Positions 1 to 13,649 are shown, numbered from the stretch's first letter. The stretch: 64,000 bases of DNA from Leifsonia sp. Leaf264 (GCF_001422325.1 NZ_LMMR01000004.1:5752-69751), one strand, 5' to 3'. The notes: generated by a model not told the origin, from the sequence alone. A program made the numbers and translations.

Positions 1-42
1 TACTGCAGGGGAGACCCTGTGGGAGAGTAGGACACCGCCGGA
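1..42 (+). rRNA. rrf: 5S rRNA, 3' end (partial)
   Basis: The first ~42 bases match the conserved 3' part of actinobacterial 5S rRNA, including the GGGGAGACCCTG loop region and the terminal GGACACCGCCGGAC stretch. The gene begins upstream of the window. It is followed at once by two factor-independent terminator hairpins, as expected at the end of an rrn operon. The exact 3' end is uncertain by a few bases. Confidence 0.9.
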
Positions 43-54
43 CTTAACTTGAAG

Positions 55-84
55 AGGCCACCCATACCCATGGGTGGCCTTTTC
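55..84 (+). terminator. rrn operon terminator 1
   Basis: Perfect 11-bp stem AGGCCACCCAT / ATGGGTGGCCT with a 4-nt loop (66-69), followed by a short T tract (80-83). It lies about a dozen bases past the 5S rRNA end, so it is a typical intrinsic terminator for the rRNA operon. Confidence 0.9.
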
Positions 85-97
85 CCATTTAACACAG

Positions 98-135
98 CAG
101 AAGGACCATCCCGACGGGGTGGTCCTTCTGTGTTT
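98..135 (+). terminator. rrn operon terminator 2
   Basis: Second strong hairpin with 15-bp arms (98-112 and 116-130), starting CAGAAGGACC, with one G-T wobble and a 3-nt loop, followed by TGTTT. Tandem terminators after an rRNA operon insulate the following genes from very high transcription. Confidence 0.85.
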
Positions 136-174
136 AACGTCCTGGCACGAGCCGGCCGCATCCGTTCGACACTG

Positions 175-186
175 TACCTTTGAGGG
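175..186 (+). promoter_or_regulatory. Possible leaderless promoter -10 for the small gene before tlyA
   Basis: TACCTT at 175-180 ends 6 nt before the GTG at 187, and an in-frame TGA at 181-183 rules out a start further upstream. There is no separate Shine-Dalgarno with workable spacing and no clear -35 box, so this is a suggestion based on the recurrent TANNNT-6/7-start pattern of the window. Confidence 0.35.
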
Positions 187-345
187 GTGGATGCCGACGA
201 GACACCGAACGACGACGGGCTGCTGCCGCGCCTGCGCGTGATCGAGGACCAGCCGCTCGAGGAGCGCGCGACGGCCTATGCGCAGCTCCACGACCAGCTG
301 CGCGACCGTCTCGAGGGCGGCGACGTCGCCCGCCCTCGCGGTTGA
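187..345 (+). CDS. Small conserved hypothetical protein upstream of tlyA
   Basis: This 52-residue frame reads VDADETPNDDGLLPRLRVIE onward, is acidic at the N terminus and has a charged helical middle (about residues 14-45, rich in Glu, Arg, Leu and Gln). It ends two bases before the tlyA ATG, so it is almost certainly translated with it. GTG 187 is the only sensible start because a stop codon lies at 181-183. In M. tuberculosis a short protein, Rv1693, occupies the same slot before tlyA; equivalence is inferred from position, size and character only. It has no known function and may be a small coiled-coil partner. It is too short for most gene callers. Confidence 0.6.
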   Translation: MDADETPNDDGLLPRLRVIEDQPLEERATAYAQLHDQLRDRLEGGDVARPRG

Positions 346-347
346 CG

Positions 348-1148
348 ATGGCCGACTCCAGGCTCGACGCCGCTCTCGCTGCACGCGGCCTCGCCCGCTC
401 GCGCACCCACGCCGTCTCGCTCATCACGGCGGGGCTGGTGACCGTCGACGGACGGCCCGTCGTCAAGGCGTCGGCCAAGGTGCGGGATGACCAGCTGATC
501 GAGGTCGCTGGAACCGACGACTACGTCAGCCGCGGTGCCCACAAGCTGAACGCCGCTCTCGACGCCTTCGGGATCGCCGTCGACGGACGGATCGTCCTCG
601 ACGCCGGGATCTCCACCGGCGGCTTCACCCAGGTGCTGCTCGAACGCGGAGCCTCCCGCGTCATCGGGGTGGACGTGGGGCACGGGCAGTTGTCGCCCCT
701 GCTCGCCACCGAGGACCGCCTCACCCTGGTGGAGGGGTTCAACGTGCGTGACATGTCGCCGTCATCGTTGGCAGGGGCATCCGGCATCTCCGATCGTCCC
801 GACCTCGTGGTCGCGGACCTGTCGTTCATCTCGCTCCCACTCGTGCTTCCGGCGCTCGTCGACACCGCCGTCGACGAGGCCGACTTCGTCCTGCTCATCA
901 AGCCGCAGTTCGAGGTGGGCAAGAGCGGCATCCGCGAGGGCATCGTGAAAGACGCCGGTCGCCGGGCGGATGCGGTCTCCAACGTGCTGTGGGCCGGGTT
1001 CGACCTCGGCGTCGGCACAGCGGGGCTGACTCCTTCACCGATCGCCGGCGGCGCCGGGAACCACGAGTATCTGGTCTGGATGAGCCGAAGCCACGGCAGC
1101 AATCCGACAGAATGGTTGAGTCTGGTTTCTTCGATGACGGGAGTGTGA
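348..1148 (+). CDS. tlyA: TlyA family 16S/23S rRNA 2'-O-methyltransferase
   Basis: 266 residues, the normal length. Residues 1-55 form an S4 RNA-binding domain. Residues 60-250 form a Rossmann (FtsJ/RrmJ-type) methyltransferase with the SAM site around LDAGISTGGF (84-93). The K-D-K-E catalytic set of the family is visible as K66 (RGAHKL), D157 (VADLS), K185 (LIKPQFE) and E240 (GNHEY). TlyA 2'-O-methylates C1409 of 16S and C1920 of 23S rRNA in mycobacteria, and its loss gives capreomycin resistance there; activity here is inferred. The ATG at 348 lies 2 nt after the small upstream gene. An ORF extending to 180 exists, but it overlaps that gene and does not look like protein of this family. First of the conserved tlyA-nadK-recN cluster. 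Confidence 0.92.
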   Translation: MADSRLDAALAARGLARSRTHAVSLITAGLVTVDGRPVVKASAKVRDDQLIEVAGTDDYVSRGAHKLNAALDAFGIAVDGRIVLDAGISTGGFTQVLLERGASRVIGVDVGHGQLSPLLATEDRLTLVEGFNVRDMSPSSLAGASGISDRPDLVVADLSFISLPLVLPALVDTAVDEADFVLLIKPQFEVGKSGIREGIVKDAGRRADAVSNVLWAGFDLGVGTAGLTPSPIAGGAGNHEYLVWMSRSHGSNPTEWLSLVSSMTGV

Positions 1149-1153
1149 GAGTC

Positions 1154-2063
1154 GTGGCGAATGCCCGCCCCATCCTCGTCGTCGCCCACACCGGCCGCGC
1201 GGAATCGCTGTCGGCGGCGCTCGACGCCTGCCGCCAGCTGACAGCGGCGGGAGCGCTCCCCGTCCTTCCCGGCGACCAGTGGGACGACCTGCACGAGTAC
1301 GCGCCCGAGCTCGACGGGCAGACGGCGCGCCTGGGGGCCGGCATCCGTGCCGACGATCTCGAGCTCGTCGTCGTCCTCGGCGGCGACGGGACCATCCTGC
1401 GCGCCGCGGAACTGGTGCGCGATGCCGCGACGCCCATCCTCGGAGTCAACCTCGGCCACGTCGGCTTCCTCGCCGAGAGCGAACGCGACGACCTGGGTGA
1501 GGCGATCGGGCGTGGTCTCGCCCGCGACTACGTCGTCGAGGAACGCATGACCCTCGCTGTGCGCGTGAAGCAGGGCGACGTGATCGTCCACGAGGACTGG
1601 GCCCTCAACGAGGCCACAGTCGAGAAGGCCAGTCGTGAGCGCATGCTCGAGGTCGCCATCGAGGTCGACCGGCGCCCGCTCTCGACCTTCGGCTGCGACG
1701 GCGTCGTGCTGTCGACCCCGACGGGTTCGACGGCGTACGCGTTCTCCGGTGGCGGCCCCGTCGTCTGGCCGACACTGGACGCCATGCTCATGGTGCCGCT
1801 CAGCGCCCACGCGCTCTTCGCGCGCCCGATCGTCGTCGGCCCAGACTCAGCTATGGCCGTCGAGCTGCTGCGGCGTACACAGGGCTCCGGCGTGCTCTGG
1901 TGCGATGGCCGGCGCTCGTTCGAGCTGGAGCCCGGCGCGCGCGTCGTCGTGCGGCGGTCACCGGTTCCCGTGCGCCTCGCCCGGCTGCATCCCGGACCCT
2001 TCACCGACCGGCTGGTGAACAAGTTCCAGCTGCCCGTCACAGGATGGCGAGGGCCCGAGACCA

Positions 2064-2071
<8 letters not shown>
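1154..2071 (+). CDS. nadK: NAD kinase
   Basis: Phosphorylates NAD to NADP in the cytosol. The protein opens with ARPILVVAHTGR, the family's first strand, and carries the GGDGT nucleotide motif (VVVLGGDGTILRA), the NE motif (ALNEATVEKA), the TPTGSTAYAFSGGG stretch of the C-terminal domain, and about 305 residues, as expected. I prefer GTG 1154 because GGGAG (1139-1143) stands 10 nt before it. GTG 1145, which overlaps the tlyA stop as GTGA, and ATG 1112 are alternatives. The 3' end overlaps recN by 8 nt, so tlyA, nadK and recN are one transcript. The same order exists in M. tuberculosis (Rv1694-Rv1696). Confidence 0.93.
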
Positions 2072-6124
<4,053 letters not shown>

Positions 6125-7030
6125 ATGAAGCTGCAGCCGGCGATCGACTCCTACCTGCGTCACGTCTCGGTGGAGCGCGGGCTCGCGAGCAATACCATCG
6201 CCGCCTACCGCCGCGACCTCGCGGTGTACGCGGCATGGTGCGAGGCCCAGGGCATCGACGATCCGGCTTCTGTCGACCAGGCCGCCCTGTCGGCCTTCGT
6301 GCAGCACCTCGGCACCCGCGAGGAGTCGCCGCTGACGTCGTCGTCGATCGCGCGGGTGCTCTCATCCGTGCGCGGTTTCCATCGCTTCCTCGTCGAGGAG
6401 GGCGTGACGACGACGGATGTCGCCCGGGAGACGAAGCCGCCGAAGCTCGGCACCAGGCTGCCCAAGGCCATCTCGATCGAGGACGTCGAAGCCCTGCTCG
6501 CCGCCACCGACGGCGAGGGCCTGCAGCAGCTGCGCGACAAGGCGCTGCTCGAGCTGCTCTACGCGACCGGAGCGCGGGTGAGCGAGGCCGTCGCGCTGAA
6601 CGTCGACGACGTGCTCGAGGAGGGCGTCATCCGGCTGTTCGGCAAGGGCGGCAAGCAGCGCGTCGTTCCCGTCGGCAGCTTCGCCCGTGCGGCCGTGGAC
6701 GCCTACCTCGTGCGGGCCAGGCCGACGCTGTCGGCACGGGGCGCTGCCACTCCTGCGCTGTTCCTCGGGCTGCGCGGTCAGAGGGTCTCGCGGCAGAACG
6801 CCTGGCTCATCATCCGCGCCGCCGCAGAACGTGCCGGCATCACGGCCGAGGTGTCCCCGCACACCCTGCGGCACTCCTTCGCGACGCATCTGCTGGCGGG
6901 AGGAGCCGATGTTCGCGTGGTGCAGGAACTGCTCGGACACTCCTCGGTGGCGACCACCCAGATCTACACGATGGTCACCGCCGACACACTCCGGGATATG
7001 TACACCAGCGCCCACCCCCGCGCTCGGTAG
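6125..7030 (+). CDS. xerD: Site-specific tyrosine recombinase XerD
   Basis: Resolves chromosome dimers at dif with XerC and FtsK. The 301 residues carry the SAM-like N-terminal core-binding domain (about 1-95) and the catalytic domain with the full tyrosine recombinase set: R151 (ATGARVSE), K174 (GKGGK), H246 and R249 (HTLRH), H272 (LGHSS) and nucleophile Y281 (IYT). The ATG follows directly on the stop of the Nudix gene, and the position next to parA-scpA-scpB is the standard actinobacterial one. It is a housekeeping XerD by context, not a phage or integron integrase. Confidence 0.93.
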   Translation: MKLQPAIDSYLRHVSVERGLASNTIAAYRRDLAVYAAWCEAQGIDDPASVDQAALSAFVQHLGTREESPLTSSSIARVLSSVRGFHRFLVEEGVTTTDVARETKPPKLGTRLPKAISIEDVEALLAATDGEGLQQLRDKALLELLYATGARVSEAVALNVDDVLEEGVIRLFGKGGKQRVVPVGSFARAAVDAYLVRARPTLSARGAATPALFLGLRGQRVSRQNAWLIIRAAAERAGITAEVSPHTLRHSFATHLLAGGADVRVVQELLGHSSVATTQIYTMVTADTLRDMYTSAHPRAR

Positions 7031-7033
7031 AAT
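7028..7033 (+). promoter_or_regulatory. Possible -10 box for parA-scpAB
   Basis: TAGAAT overlaps the xerD stop codon, 45 nt before the parA GTG. A ribosome-binding site GAGGAGAG (7066-7073) decides the GTG 7079 start; the ATG at 7074 is followed directly by a stop. A -35 box is not recognisable, so this is a weak promoter call. Confidence 0.35.
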
Positions 7034-7078
7034 CGTGACGGGCGCACGGGATGTGCGGCCTAGTCGAGGAGAGATGCA

Positions 7079-7966
7079 GTGACCGGTAAGCAGGACGACT
7101 CGGCGACACTGACCTTCCCCGACGACGTGATCCTCGGCCCGACCGGCCGTCCCCTTCGACAGTTCGCCCAGCCGAAACCGCTGAAGTCGCACGGCCCGGC
7201 ACGCGTGATCGCCCTGTGCAACCAGAAGGGCGGCGTGGGCAAGACCACGACGACCATCAGCCTCGGGGCCGCGCTCGCCGAAGACGGACGCCGGGTGCTC
7301 GCCGTCGACTTCGACCCGCAGGGTGCCCTCTCGGCCGGCCTCGGGGTTCCGACCCACGACGTCACCACGATCTACGACCTCCTGCTGTCGCGGTCGAAGG
7401 ACCCGCTGGAGGCGATCCAGAAGACCGGCGTGCCCGGCCTCGACGTCATCCCCGCGAACATCGACCTCTCGGCGGCCGAGGTGCACCTCGTCAACGAGGT
7501 GGCCCGCGAGCAGATCCTCGCCGGGGTGCTGCGCCGACTGTCGGCCGACTACGACGTCATCCTCATCGACTGCCAGCCCTCGCTCGGACTGCTCACCGTG
7601 AACGCCCTGACGGCTGCTCACGGCGTGCTGATCCCGCTCGAGTGCGAGTTCTTCGCACTGCGCGGCGTGGCCCTGCTCATCGAGACCATCGACAAGGTGC
7701 GCGACAGGCTCAACCCCGCCATCCAACTCGACGGCATCCTGGCCACGATGTACGACTCCCGCACCCTGCACTCCCGCGAGGTCCTCGAGCGCGTCGTCGA
7801 CGCCTTCGGCGACAAGGTGCTGGAGACCGTGATCGGTCGCACCGTCAAGTTCCCCGATGCCTCGGTGGCCGGCAGCCCGATCACGCAGTTCGCGCCGGAG
7901 CACGCCGCGGCGCACGCCTACCGTCAGCTGGCCAGGGAGCTGGTCTTCCGTGGCGCAGTCGCCTGA
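7079..7966 (+). CDS. ParA/Soj-family ATPase of the scpAB cluster
   Basis: Walker-type ATPase of 295 residues. The deviant Walker A CNQKGGVGKTTTT begins near residue 47; DFDPQGALS, the DCQPSLGLLT switch and the ECEFFALRG segment are typical of ParA. About 40 extra N-terminal residues precede the ATPase fold. No ParB gene is adjacent, and the gene overlaps scpA by 17 nt, as for Rv1708 in M. tuberculosis. It is therefore probably a condensin-linked or orphan ParA rather than the oriC-segregation ParA. GTG 7079 is set by the strong GAGGAGAG site. Confidence 0.88.
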   Translation: MTGKQDDSATLTFPDDVILGPTGRPLRQFAQPKPLKSHGPARVIALCNQKGGVGKTTTTISLGAALAEDGRRVLAVDFDPQGALSAGLGVPTHDVTTIYDLLLSRSKDPLEAIQKTGVPGLDVIPANIDLSAAEVHLVNEVAREQILAGVLRRLSADYDVILIDCQPSLGLLTVNALTAAHGVLIPLECEFFALRGVALLIETIDKVRDRLNPAIQLDGILATMYDSRTLHSREVLERVVDAFGDKVLETVIGRTVKFPDASVAGSPITQFAPEHAAAHAYRQLARELVFRGAVA

Positions 7967-8849
7967 GGCCGTCGGGCATCCGGAGTCGTCCGGCGCGCTG
8001 AGCGTCGCCGAGCCGCCTGCAGCGCTCGAGCCCGAGACCGACGCCACCGGCACGGACGCCGAGGTGGAGCCCGGCTTCAGGGTGAAGCTGGCGAACTTCG
8101 CCGGACCGTTCGACCTGCTGCTCTCCCTCATCAGCAAGCATGAGCTGGACATCACCGACATCGCGCTGAGCGCTGTGACCGACGAGTTCCTGTCGTACCT
8201 GCGCGGACTCGACACGGCCGAGGAGCTCGACCAGGCGACGGAGTTCCTCGTGGTGGCGGCGACCCTGCTCGACCTGAAGATCGCCGGCCTGCTGCCGCAG
8301 GGCGAGCTCGTCGACGCTGAAGACGTCGCCCTGCTCGAGGCCCGCGACCTGCTGTTCGCACGGCTGCTGCAGTACCGGGCGTTCAAGCAGGCGTCGGCCT
8401 GGTTCCAGCAGAACCTCGATGCCGAGGCCTCCCGCCACGCCCGCTCGGTGCGGCTCGAGGAGAAGTACCGCCAGCGCACGCCCGAGCTGGTCTGGACCCT
8501 GACGGTCGACGACTTCGCGGCGATCGCCCTGCTCGCGCTGGCTCCGCGCGAGGTGCCCGTCGTCGGCCTCGACCACCTGCACGCGCCGCTGGTCAGCATC
8601 CGGGAGCAGGCCGCCCTCGTGGTGACCATGCTGCGTCGCGGCGAGGTGCTCTCCTTCCGCGAGCTGGTGGCCGATGCCCCGGTGAAGGGCGTCGTGATCG
8701 CGCGGTTCCTCGCCGTGCTCGAGCTGTACCGCCACGGGGCGCTCTCCTTCGAGCAGCTCGAACCTCTCGGCGAGCTCACTGTCAGATGGACCAGTGAGCA
8801 CTGGTCGGATGAGAACCTCGCGAACCTGGGAGCCGATTACGATGCGTGA
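7950..8849 (+). CDS. scpA: Segregation and condensation protein A
   Basis: Kleisin subunit that bridges the SMC heads in the Smc-ScpAB condensin. The 299 residues have a disordered acidic start (residues 1-40), then the ScpA core from FRVKLANFAGPFDLLLSLIS, with ELDITDIALS and the FLVVAATLLDLKIAGLLP helix. The C-terminal winged helix lies around 225-299. GTG 7950 has AGGGAG 10 nt upstream and overlaps the parA end; the longer upstream frame is a parA shadow. The scpB ATG overlaps its stop. Confidence 0.92.
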   Translation: MAQSPEAVGHPESSGALSVAEPPAALEPETDATGTDAEVEPGFRVKLANFAGPFDLLLSLISKHELDITDIALSAVTDEFLSYLRGLDTAEELDQATEFLVVAATLLDLKIAGLLPQGELVDAEDVALLEARDLLFARLLQYRAFKQASAWFQQNLDAEASRHARSVRLEEKYRQRTPELVWTLTVDDFAAIALLALAPREVPVVGLDHLHAPLVSIREQAALVVTMLRRGEVLSFRELVADAPVKGVVIARFLAVLELYRHGALSFEQLEPLGELTVRWTSEHWSDENLANLGADYDA

Positions 8850-9549
8850 CGTTGACATTTCCGCCGAAGATTCCCATGCGTCGCTTCGCTCCGGATCGGA
8901 ATCCGACGATGTCGGCTTCGCCGACCTTCGCTCCGCGGGACTTCTCGAGTCGGCTCGCGAGGCGCCTGCTGACGAGCCGAGCGCTGGGCTGGAGCGACGC
9001 CTCGAGGCGATCCTCATGGTGACCGACGAGCCGCAGGGCGTCATCCACCTGGCCACGGCCGTCGGGCGTCCGGTCGCCGAGGTGAAGGCGGCGATCGACA
9101 CGCTCGTGGCCGACTACGACGGCATCGACGCGAACGGCGAGCCGACAGGCATCCGTCGCGGATTCGAACTGAGAGAGGTCGGCGGCGGCTGGCGCATCTA
9201 CGTCCGCCCCGAGCACGACGAGCTGGTGACGGACTTCGTGCTCACCCAGAACCCGACGCGGCTGTCGCAGGCCGCCCTCGAGACCCTCGCCGTGATCGCC
9301 TACAAGCAGCCGATCACGCGCGGGGCCATCGCCTCGATCCGCGCCGTCAACGTGGACTCCGTCGTGCGCACCCTGCTCAGCCGGGGCCTCGTGACCGAAC
9401 TGTTCGCCGACGCCGAGACCGGCGCCATCAACTACGGAACGACCGAGCTCCTGCTCACCCAACTCGGTGTGAACGGCCTCGACGAGCTTCCGCACATCTC
9501 CCCGCTTCTCGAAGGCGGAAACGAAGGGTTCGACGGTGACATCCGATAA
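8842..9549 (+). CDS. scpB: Segregation and condensation protein B
   Basis: Second accessory subunit of the Smc condensin; binds ScpA as a dimer. The 235 residues include about 55 non-conserved N-terminal residues, then two winged helices. LERRLEAILMVTDEPQGV begins the first, and LSQAALETLAVIAYKQPITR with IRAVNVDSVVRTLLSRGLV is the diagnostic second one. The ATG overlaps the scpA stop (ATGCGTGA), with GGGAG about 10 nt upstream, and the 3' end overlaps rluB by 14 nt, so scpA, scpB and rluB are coupled. Confidence 0.92.
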   Translation: MRDVDISAEDSHASLRSGSESDDVGFADLRSAGLLESAREAPADEPSAGLERRLEAILMVTDEPQGVIHLATAVGRPVAEVKAAIDTLVADYDGIDANGEPTGIRRGFELREVGGGWRIYVRPEHDELVTDFVLTQNPTRLSQAALETLAVIAYKQPITRGAIASIRAVNVDSVVRTLLSRGLVTELFADAETGAINYGTTELLLTQLGVNGLDELPHISPLLEGGNEGFDGDIR

Positions 9550-10366
9550 CGCAGCAGACGACGGCATCCGATTGCAGAAGGTGCTGGCCAGTGCCGGCGT
9601 AGCCTCGCGCCGGGTGTCGGAAGACCTCATCGTGGCGGGTCGGGTGCGGGTCAACGGCACCGTCGTCACCGAACTCGGCCGCCGCATCCACCCCGAGACC
9701 GACCTCGTGGCCGTCGACAACATCGCCGTGCAGCTCGACAACACCAAGCTGTACCTCATGCTCAACAAGCCGGCCGGGGTGTACTCCTCCATGCGCGACG
9801 AGCGCGGCCGTACCGACCTGAGCTACTGGGCAGAGCAGTACGAGGAGCGCATCTTCAACGTGGGGCGGCTGGATGCCGAGACCACGGGCCTGCTCATCAT
9901 GACGAACGACGGCGACCTGGCCCACACGCTGGCGCATCCGTCGTTCGGCGTCGCGAAGACCTACATCGCCAAGGTCGAGGGCCGCGTGAGCCCGCAGACC
10001 ATCGCCCAGCTCACCCGCGGCATCGACCTCGAGGACGGCCCGATCGCCGCCGACAAGGCGCGCCTGATGACGAGCGCCTCGGACTCGACGTCGAGCCTGG
10101 TCGAGATCACCCTGCATTCAGGTCGCAACCGCATCGTGCGACGGATGCTGGATGCCGTCGGGCATCCCGTCATCGACCTCGTTCGTCGCCAGTTCGGGCC
10201 GCTGCACCTCGGAACGCTTCAGATCGGACAGATCCGTCCGCTCACCTCGGCCGAGCTCGGCCAAGTGCTCACACTGTCGAGAGACGGCGGCGCGGAGCAG
10301 GCCGATCCGAAGAAGGCGGCGCCGAGCGCCGAGTCGGGCACCGAGACGAACGACGGAGGTCGCTGA
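9536..10366 (+). CDS. rluB: 23S rRNA pseudouridine synthase (RluB/RsuA family)
   Basis: Isomerises a uridine in rRNA, most likely in 23S helix 89 as for RluB. The 276 residues begin with an S4 domain (IRLQKVLASAGVASRR, about 10-55). The catalytic Asp is D113 in VGRLDAETTGLLIMTNDG, followed by AHPSFGVAKTY and SGRNRIVRRM of the RsuA/RluB family. A disordered tail of about 25 residues ends the protein. GTG 9536 overlaps scpB. The scpB-rluB pair is conserved across Gram-positive bacteria. The exact target base cannot be read from sequence. Confidence 0.9.
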   Translation: MTSDNAADDGIRLQKVLASAGVASRRVSEDLIVAGRVRVNGTVVTELGRRIHPETDLVAVDNIAVQLDNTKLYLMLNKPAGVYSSMRDERGRTDLSYWAEQYEERIFNVGRLDAETTGLLIMTNDGDLAHTLAHPSFGVAKTYIAKVEGRVSPQTIAQLTRGIDLEDGPIAADKARLMTSASDSTSSLVEITLHSGRNRIVRRMLDAVGHPVIDLVRRQFGPLHLGTLQIGQIRPLTSAELGQVLTLSRDGGAEQADPKKAAPSAESGTETNDGGR

Positions 10367-11452
10367 GTGGTCGTGGAGTCCCGCCTCATCGGACCCGTGC
10401 GCGTCGTCGGTGCCGGCCTGCTCGGCACCAGCATCGGCCTCGGACTGACCTCCCGGGGCATCGACGTGATCCTTGCCGACGCGTCGCCGACGCACGTCAG
10501 CATCGCGGTCGACCTCGGGGCCGGCCGTCGCGCAGCCGCGGGTGACGCGCCCCAGCTCATCGTGGTCGCGACGCCACCCGATGTGACGGCATCCGTCGTC
10601 GCTCAGGAGCTCGCGGCGTTCCCCGACGCCATCGTGACGGATGTCGCCAGCGTGAAGCTGGCCGTGCTCGCCGAACTCACCGAGCTCGGCGCCGACCTCA
10701 GCCGCTACATCGGCTCGCACCCGATGGCCGGGCGGGAACGGGGCGGCCCCCTCGGCGGCCGTGCCGACCTCTTCGTCGGCCGCCCGTGGGTGGTGGCGGC
10801 GCACGACTCCATCAGCTACCAGCGCGCCGGTGCGATCGACGACCTCATCCTCGACCTCGGTGCGACACTCGTCGAGATGACGCCGGAGCAGCACGATGCC
10901 GGCGTCGCCCTGATCTCGCACGTGCCGCAGGTGATCTCGAGCCTGATGGCCCGGCGCTTCATCGACGCGCCGAGCGCCGCCGTCAACCTCGCCGGACAGG
11001 GCGTGCGCGATGTGACCCGGGTGGCCGCGAGCGACCCCGACCTCTGGGTGCAGATTCTCGGGGCCAACGCATCGCCAGTTCGGGACATCCTCCTGGCCTA
11101 CCGCGACGACCTCGACCGCTTCATCACGGCCCTCGACGACCCCGAGGCGCCCGGCGCCCGCCGTCGGGTGGCCGAGGAGCTCGCCGGTGGCAACATCGGG
11201 GTCGCCAGGCTGCCCGGCAAGCACGGAACCGACAAGCGCTTCACCACCCTGACCGTCATGGTCGACGACAGGCCGGGCCAGCTCGCGCGCCTGCTCGCCG
11301 AGATCGGCGAGATCGGCGTGAACCTCGAAGACCTGCGGCTCGAGCACGCGCCCGGCATCCTCGTCGGCCTCGCCGAGATCGCCGTGCTGCCCGAGACCGT
11401 CGAACACCTCACCACCGAGCTGGCCGCACGCGGCTGGCGGATTGCCGGATGA
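10367..11452 (+). CDS. tyrA: Prephenate dehydrogenase
   Basis: Oxidatively decarboxylates prephenate to 4-hydroxyphenylpyruvate in tyrosine synthesis. The 361 residues start with the Rossmann motif [27 protein letters not shown] is the prephenate-binding signature, and [12 protein letters not shown] follows. A C-terminal ACT domain (from about 285, [19 protein letters not shown]) suggests feedback control by an aromatic amino acid. GTG 10367 directly follows the rluB stop, with GGAGG 7 nt upstream. The gene overlaps cmk as ATGA. Its placement inside the rluB-cmk-der cluster differs from M. tuberculosis, where tyrA is elsewhere. Confidence 0.92.
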   Translation: MVVESRLIGPVRVVGAGLLGTSIGLGLTSRGIDVILADASPTHVSIAVDLGAGRRAAAGDAPQLIVVATPPDVTASVVAQELAAFPDAIVTDVASVKLAVLAELTELGADLSRYIGSHPMAGRERGGPLGGRADLFVGRPWVVAAHDSISYQRAGAIDDLILDLGATLVEMTPEQHDAGVALISHVPQVISSLMARRFIDAPSAAVNLAGQGVRDVTRVAASDPDLWVQILGANASPVRDILLAYRDDLDRFITALDDPEAPGARRRVAEELAGGNIGVARLPGKHGTDKRFTTLTVMVDDRPGQLARLLAEIGEIGVNLEDLRLEHAPGILVGLAEIAVLPETVEHLTTELAARGWRIAG

Positions 11453-12141
11453 CCCGAATGAACACCACCCCCTCGTCAGCCCCCGTCGTCGTCGCCATCG
11501 ACGGCCCAGCCGGCAGCGGCAAGTCCAGCGTGAGCAAGGCCGTCGCCCGGCGCCTCGGCTACGGCTTCCTCGACACCGGCGCGGCGTACCGCGCGTTGGC
11601 CTGGCTGGCGCTCGAGAACGGCGCCGACACCGAGAGCGCGGCATCCGTCGTCGAACTGCTCGACGACTTCGACTACGCGATCGGAACCGACCCCGACGGC
11701 TACAGCGTTCGGGTGGGGGAGAACGACGTCACCGAGGCCATCCGCGAGCCCCGTGTCGCGGCCGTCGTGAGCGCCGTCGCGCGGGTACCGGAGGTGCGCG
11801 CACACCTCGTGGCGATGTTCCGGAGCATCGCCGCAGCTGTGGATCGGCCCGGAATCGTGATCGAAGGCCGCGACATCACCACGATCGTGGCCCCTGACGC
11901 CCCCGTTCGCATTCTTCTCACAGCCGATGAGGCCGTTAGAATGGCGAGAAGGTCGGCTGAGCTGACCGATCTCGCCGCGGATTCCGTCGGTCGAGCACTG
12001 GCGGAGCGTGACAGGGCGGATGCCCGGGTCGTCGACTTCCTGAACGCCGCTGACGGTGTGACCACCGTCGATTCCACCCATCTGGACTTCAATCGAACTG
12101 TCGATGCCGTGATCACGGTCATCGAGGAGGCATCAACATGA
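11449..12141 (+). CDS. cmk: Cytidylate kinase
   Basis: Phosphorylates CMP and dCMP. The 230 residues open with [20 protein letters not shown] (P-loop GPAGSGKSS). [12 protein letters not shown] is the CMP-binding segment, and [20 protein letters not shown] is typical of the family. ATG 11449 overlaps the tyrA stop as ATGA; ATG 11458 is an alternative three codons later. The large frame upstream of 11449 is a shadow of tyrA. The end overlaps der as ATGA. The cmk-der pairing is conserved in actinobacteria (Rv1712-Rv1713). Confidence 0.93.
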   Translation: MTRMNTTPSSAPVVVAIDGPAGSGKSSVSKAVARRLGYGFLDTGAAYRALAWLALENGADTESAASVVELLDDFDYAIGTDPDGYSVRVGENDVTEAIREPRVAAVVSAVARVPEVRAHLVAMFRSIAAAVDRPGIVIEGRDITTIVAPDAPVRILLTADEAVRMARRSAELTDLAADSVGRALAERDRADARVVDFLNAADGVTTVDSTHLDFNRTVDAVITVIEEAST

Positions 12142-13649
12142 GCACCGACGAAAACGACGACTACGAAGACGTCGACGGCGCGCTCGCCTCGCGCCTGGCC
12201 GACGTCGACGAGGAGGCCGCGGCACAGCGCGCGGCAGCGCTCCGTCGCGGGCTGGACGCCTACGACCTCGAGGACGACGACTTCGACGTCCTCGACACCG
12301 TCACCGAGGACCCCGACGCCATCCGCTACCTGCCGGCCCTGCCGGTCATCGCGATCGTCGGTCGACCGAACGTCGGCAAGTCCGCGCTCGTGAACCGCAT
12401 CCTCGGCCGCCGCGAGGCCGTCGTCGAGGACACCCCCGGCGTCACCCGCGACCGTGTGAACTACAAGGGCGAGTGGAACGACCGTCGCTTCACCCTCGTC
12501 GACACCGGCGGCTGGGAGCCCGACGCCAAGGGCATTGACGCCTCCGTCGCAGCCCAGGCCGAGGTCGCCATCGACCTCTCCGACATCGTCATGTTCGTCG
12601 TCGACGCCACAGTCGGCGCCACCTCGACCGACGAGCAGGTCGTGCGCATGCTGCGCAAGGCCAAGAAGCCCGTCTTCCTCGTCGCCAACAAGGTCGACGA
12701 CGTTCGTCGCGAGCCGGATGCCGCAGCGCTGTGGAACCTCGGGCTCGGCGAGCCCTACCCGGTCTCCGCCCTGCACGGCCGTGGCGTCGCCGATCTGCTC
12801 GACACCATGCTGAAGGTCCTTCCGGCCGTGTCGGCCGTCGCGAAGGACGAGGTGGGCGGACCCCGCCGCGTCGCGATCCTCGGTCGCCCGAACGTGGGCA
12901 AGTCCAGCCTGCTGAACAAGTCGGCCGGTGAGGAGCGCGTCGTCGTCAACGACCTCGCCGGAACCACCCGCGACCCCGTCGACGAGCAGGTCGAGCTGGG
13001 CGGCAAGGTCTGGCGCTTCGTCGACACCGCCGGCATCCGTCGCCGTGTGCACCTCGCCCAGGGCGCCGACTTCTACGCATCGCTCCGCACCAGCGCAGCG
13101 CTCGAGAAGGCCGAGGTCGCCGTCGTCATGCTCGACGTCTCGCAGCCCATCAGCGAGCAGGACGTGCGCATCATCGACCTGGTGCTCGAGTCGGGCCGCG
13201 CGCTCGTGCTCGCGTTCAACAAGTGGGACCTCCTCGACGACGACCGCCGGCGCTACCTCGAGCGCGAGATCGAACAGGACCTGGCGCACGTCGCCTGGGC
13301 TCCGCGCGTGAACATCTCCGCCCGCACCGGCCGTCACATCGAGAAGCTCGTGCCCGCCCTCGAGCTCGCGCTCGAGTCGTGGGACACCCGCATCCCCACG
13401 GGCAAGTTCAACGCCTTCCTCGCCGAGCTCACGGCGGCGCATCCGCACCCCGTGCGCGGTGGAAAGCAGCCGCGCATCCTGTTCGGAACGCAGGCCGCGA
13501 GCCGTCCGCCGACATTCGTCGTGTTCACGACCGGCTTCCTCGACCCCGGCTACCGTCGCTACATCCAGCGTCGTCTGCGCGAGATCTACGGCTTCGAGGG
13601 AACTCCGATCGTGCTCAACATGCGCGTGCGCGAGAAGCGGACGCGCTAG
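12138..13649 (+). CDS. der: Ribosome assembly GTPase Der (EngA)
   Basis: Essential GTPase with two tandem G domains that matures the 50S subunit. It has 503 residues. Two copies of the G1 motif GRPNVGKS occur (near residues 75 and 250), with DTGGWE and DTAGIR as the two G3 motifs and NKVD and NKWD as the two G4 motifs. The C-terminal KH-like domain ends in [11 protein letters not shown]. The first ~65 residues form an acidic extension rich in Asp and Glu, absent from the E. coli protein and usual in actinobacteria. It starts within the cmk stop and is the last gene of the 13 kb rightward cluster. Confidence 0.95.
   Translation: MSTDENDDYEDVDGALASRLADVDEEAAAQRAAALRRGLDAYDLEDDDFDVLDTVTEDPDAIRYLPALPVIAIVGRPNVGKSALVNRILGRREAVVEDTPGVTRDRVNYKGEWNDRRFTLVDTGGWEPDAKGIDASVAAQAEVAIDLSDIVMFVVDATVGATSTDEQVVRMLRKAKKPVFLVANKVDDVRREPDAAALWNLGLGEPYPVSALHGRGVADLLDTMLKVLPAVSAVAKDEVGGPRRVAILGRPNVGKSSLLNKSAGEERVVVNDLAGTTRDPVDEQVELGGKVWRFVDTAGIRRRVHLAQGADFYASLRTSAALEKAEVAVVMLDVSQPISEQDVRIIDLVLESGRALVLAFNKWDLLDDDRRRYLEREIEQDLAHVAWAPRVNISARTGRHIEKLVPALELALESWDTRIPTGKFNAFLAELTAAHPHPVRGGKQPRILFGTQAASRPPTFVVFTTGFLDPGYRRYIQRRLREIYGFEGTPIVLNMRVREKRTR

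Noticed and set aside
180-347. Extension of TlyA upstream to position 180
   Set aside because: Arg/Ala-rich sequence unlike the family and overlapping a better small frame; the ATG at 348 gives the exact family N terminus.
7074-7082. ATG at 7074 as start of parA
   Set aside because: It reads ATG CAG TGA, an immediate stop; the GTG at 7079 is in the coding frame with the ribosome site at the right distance.
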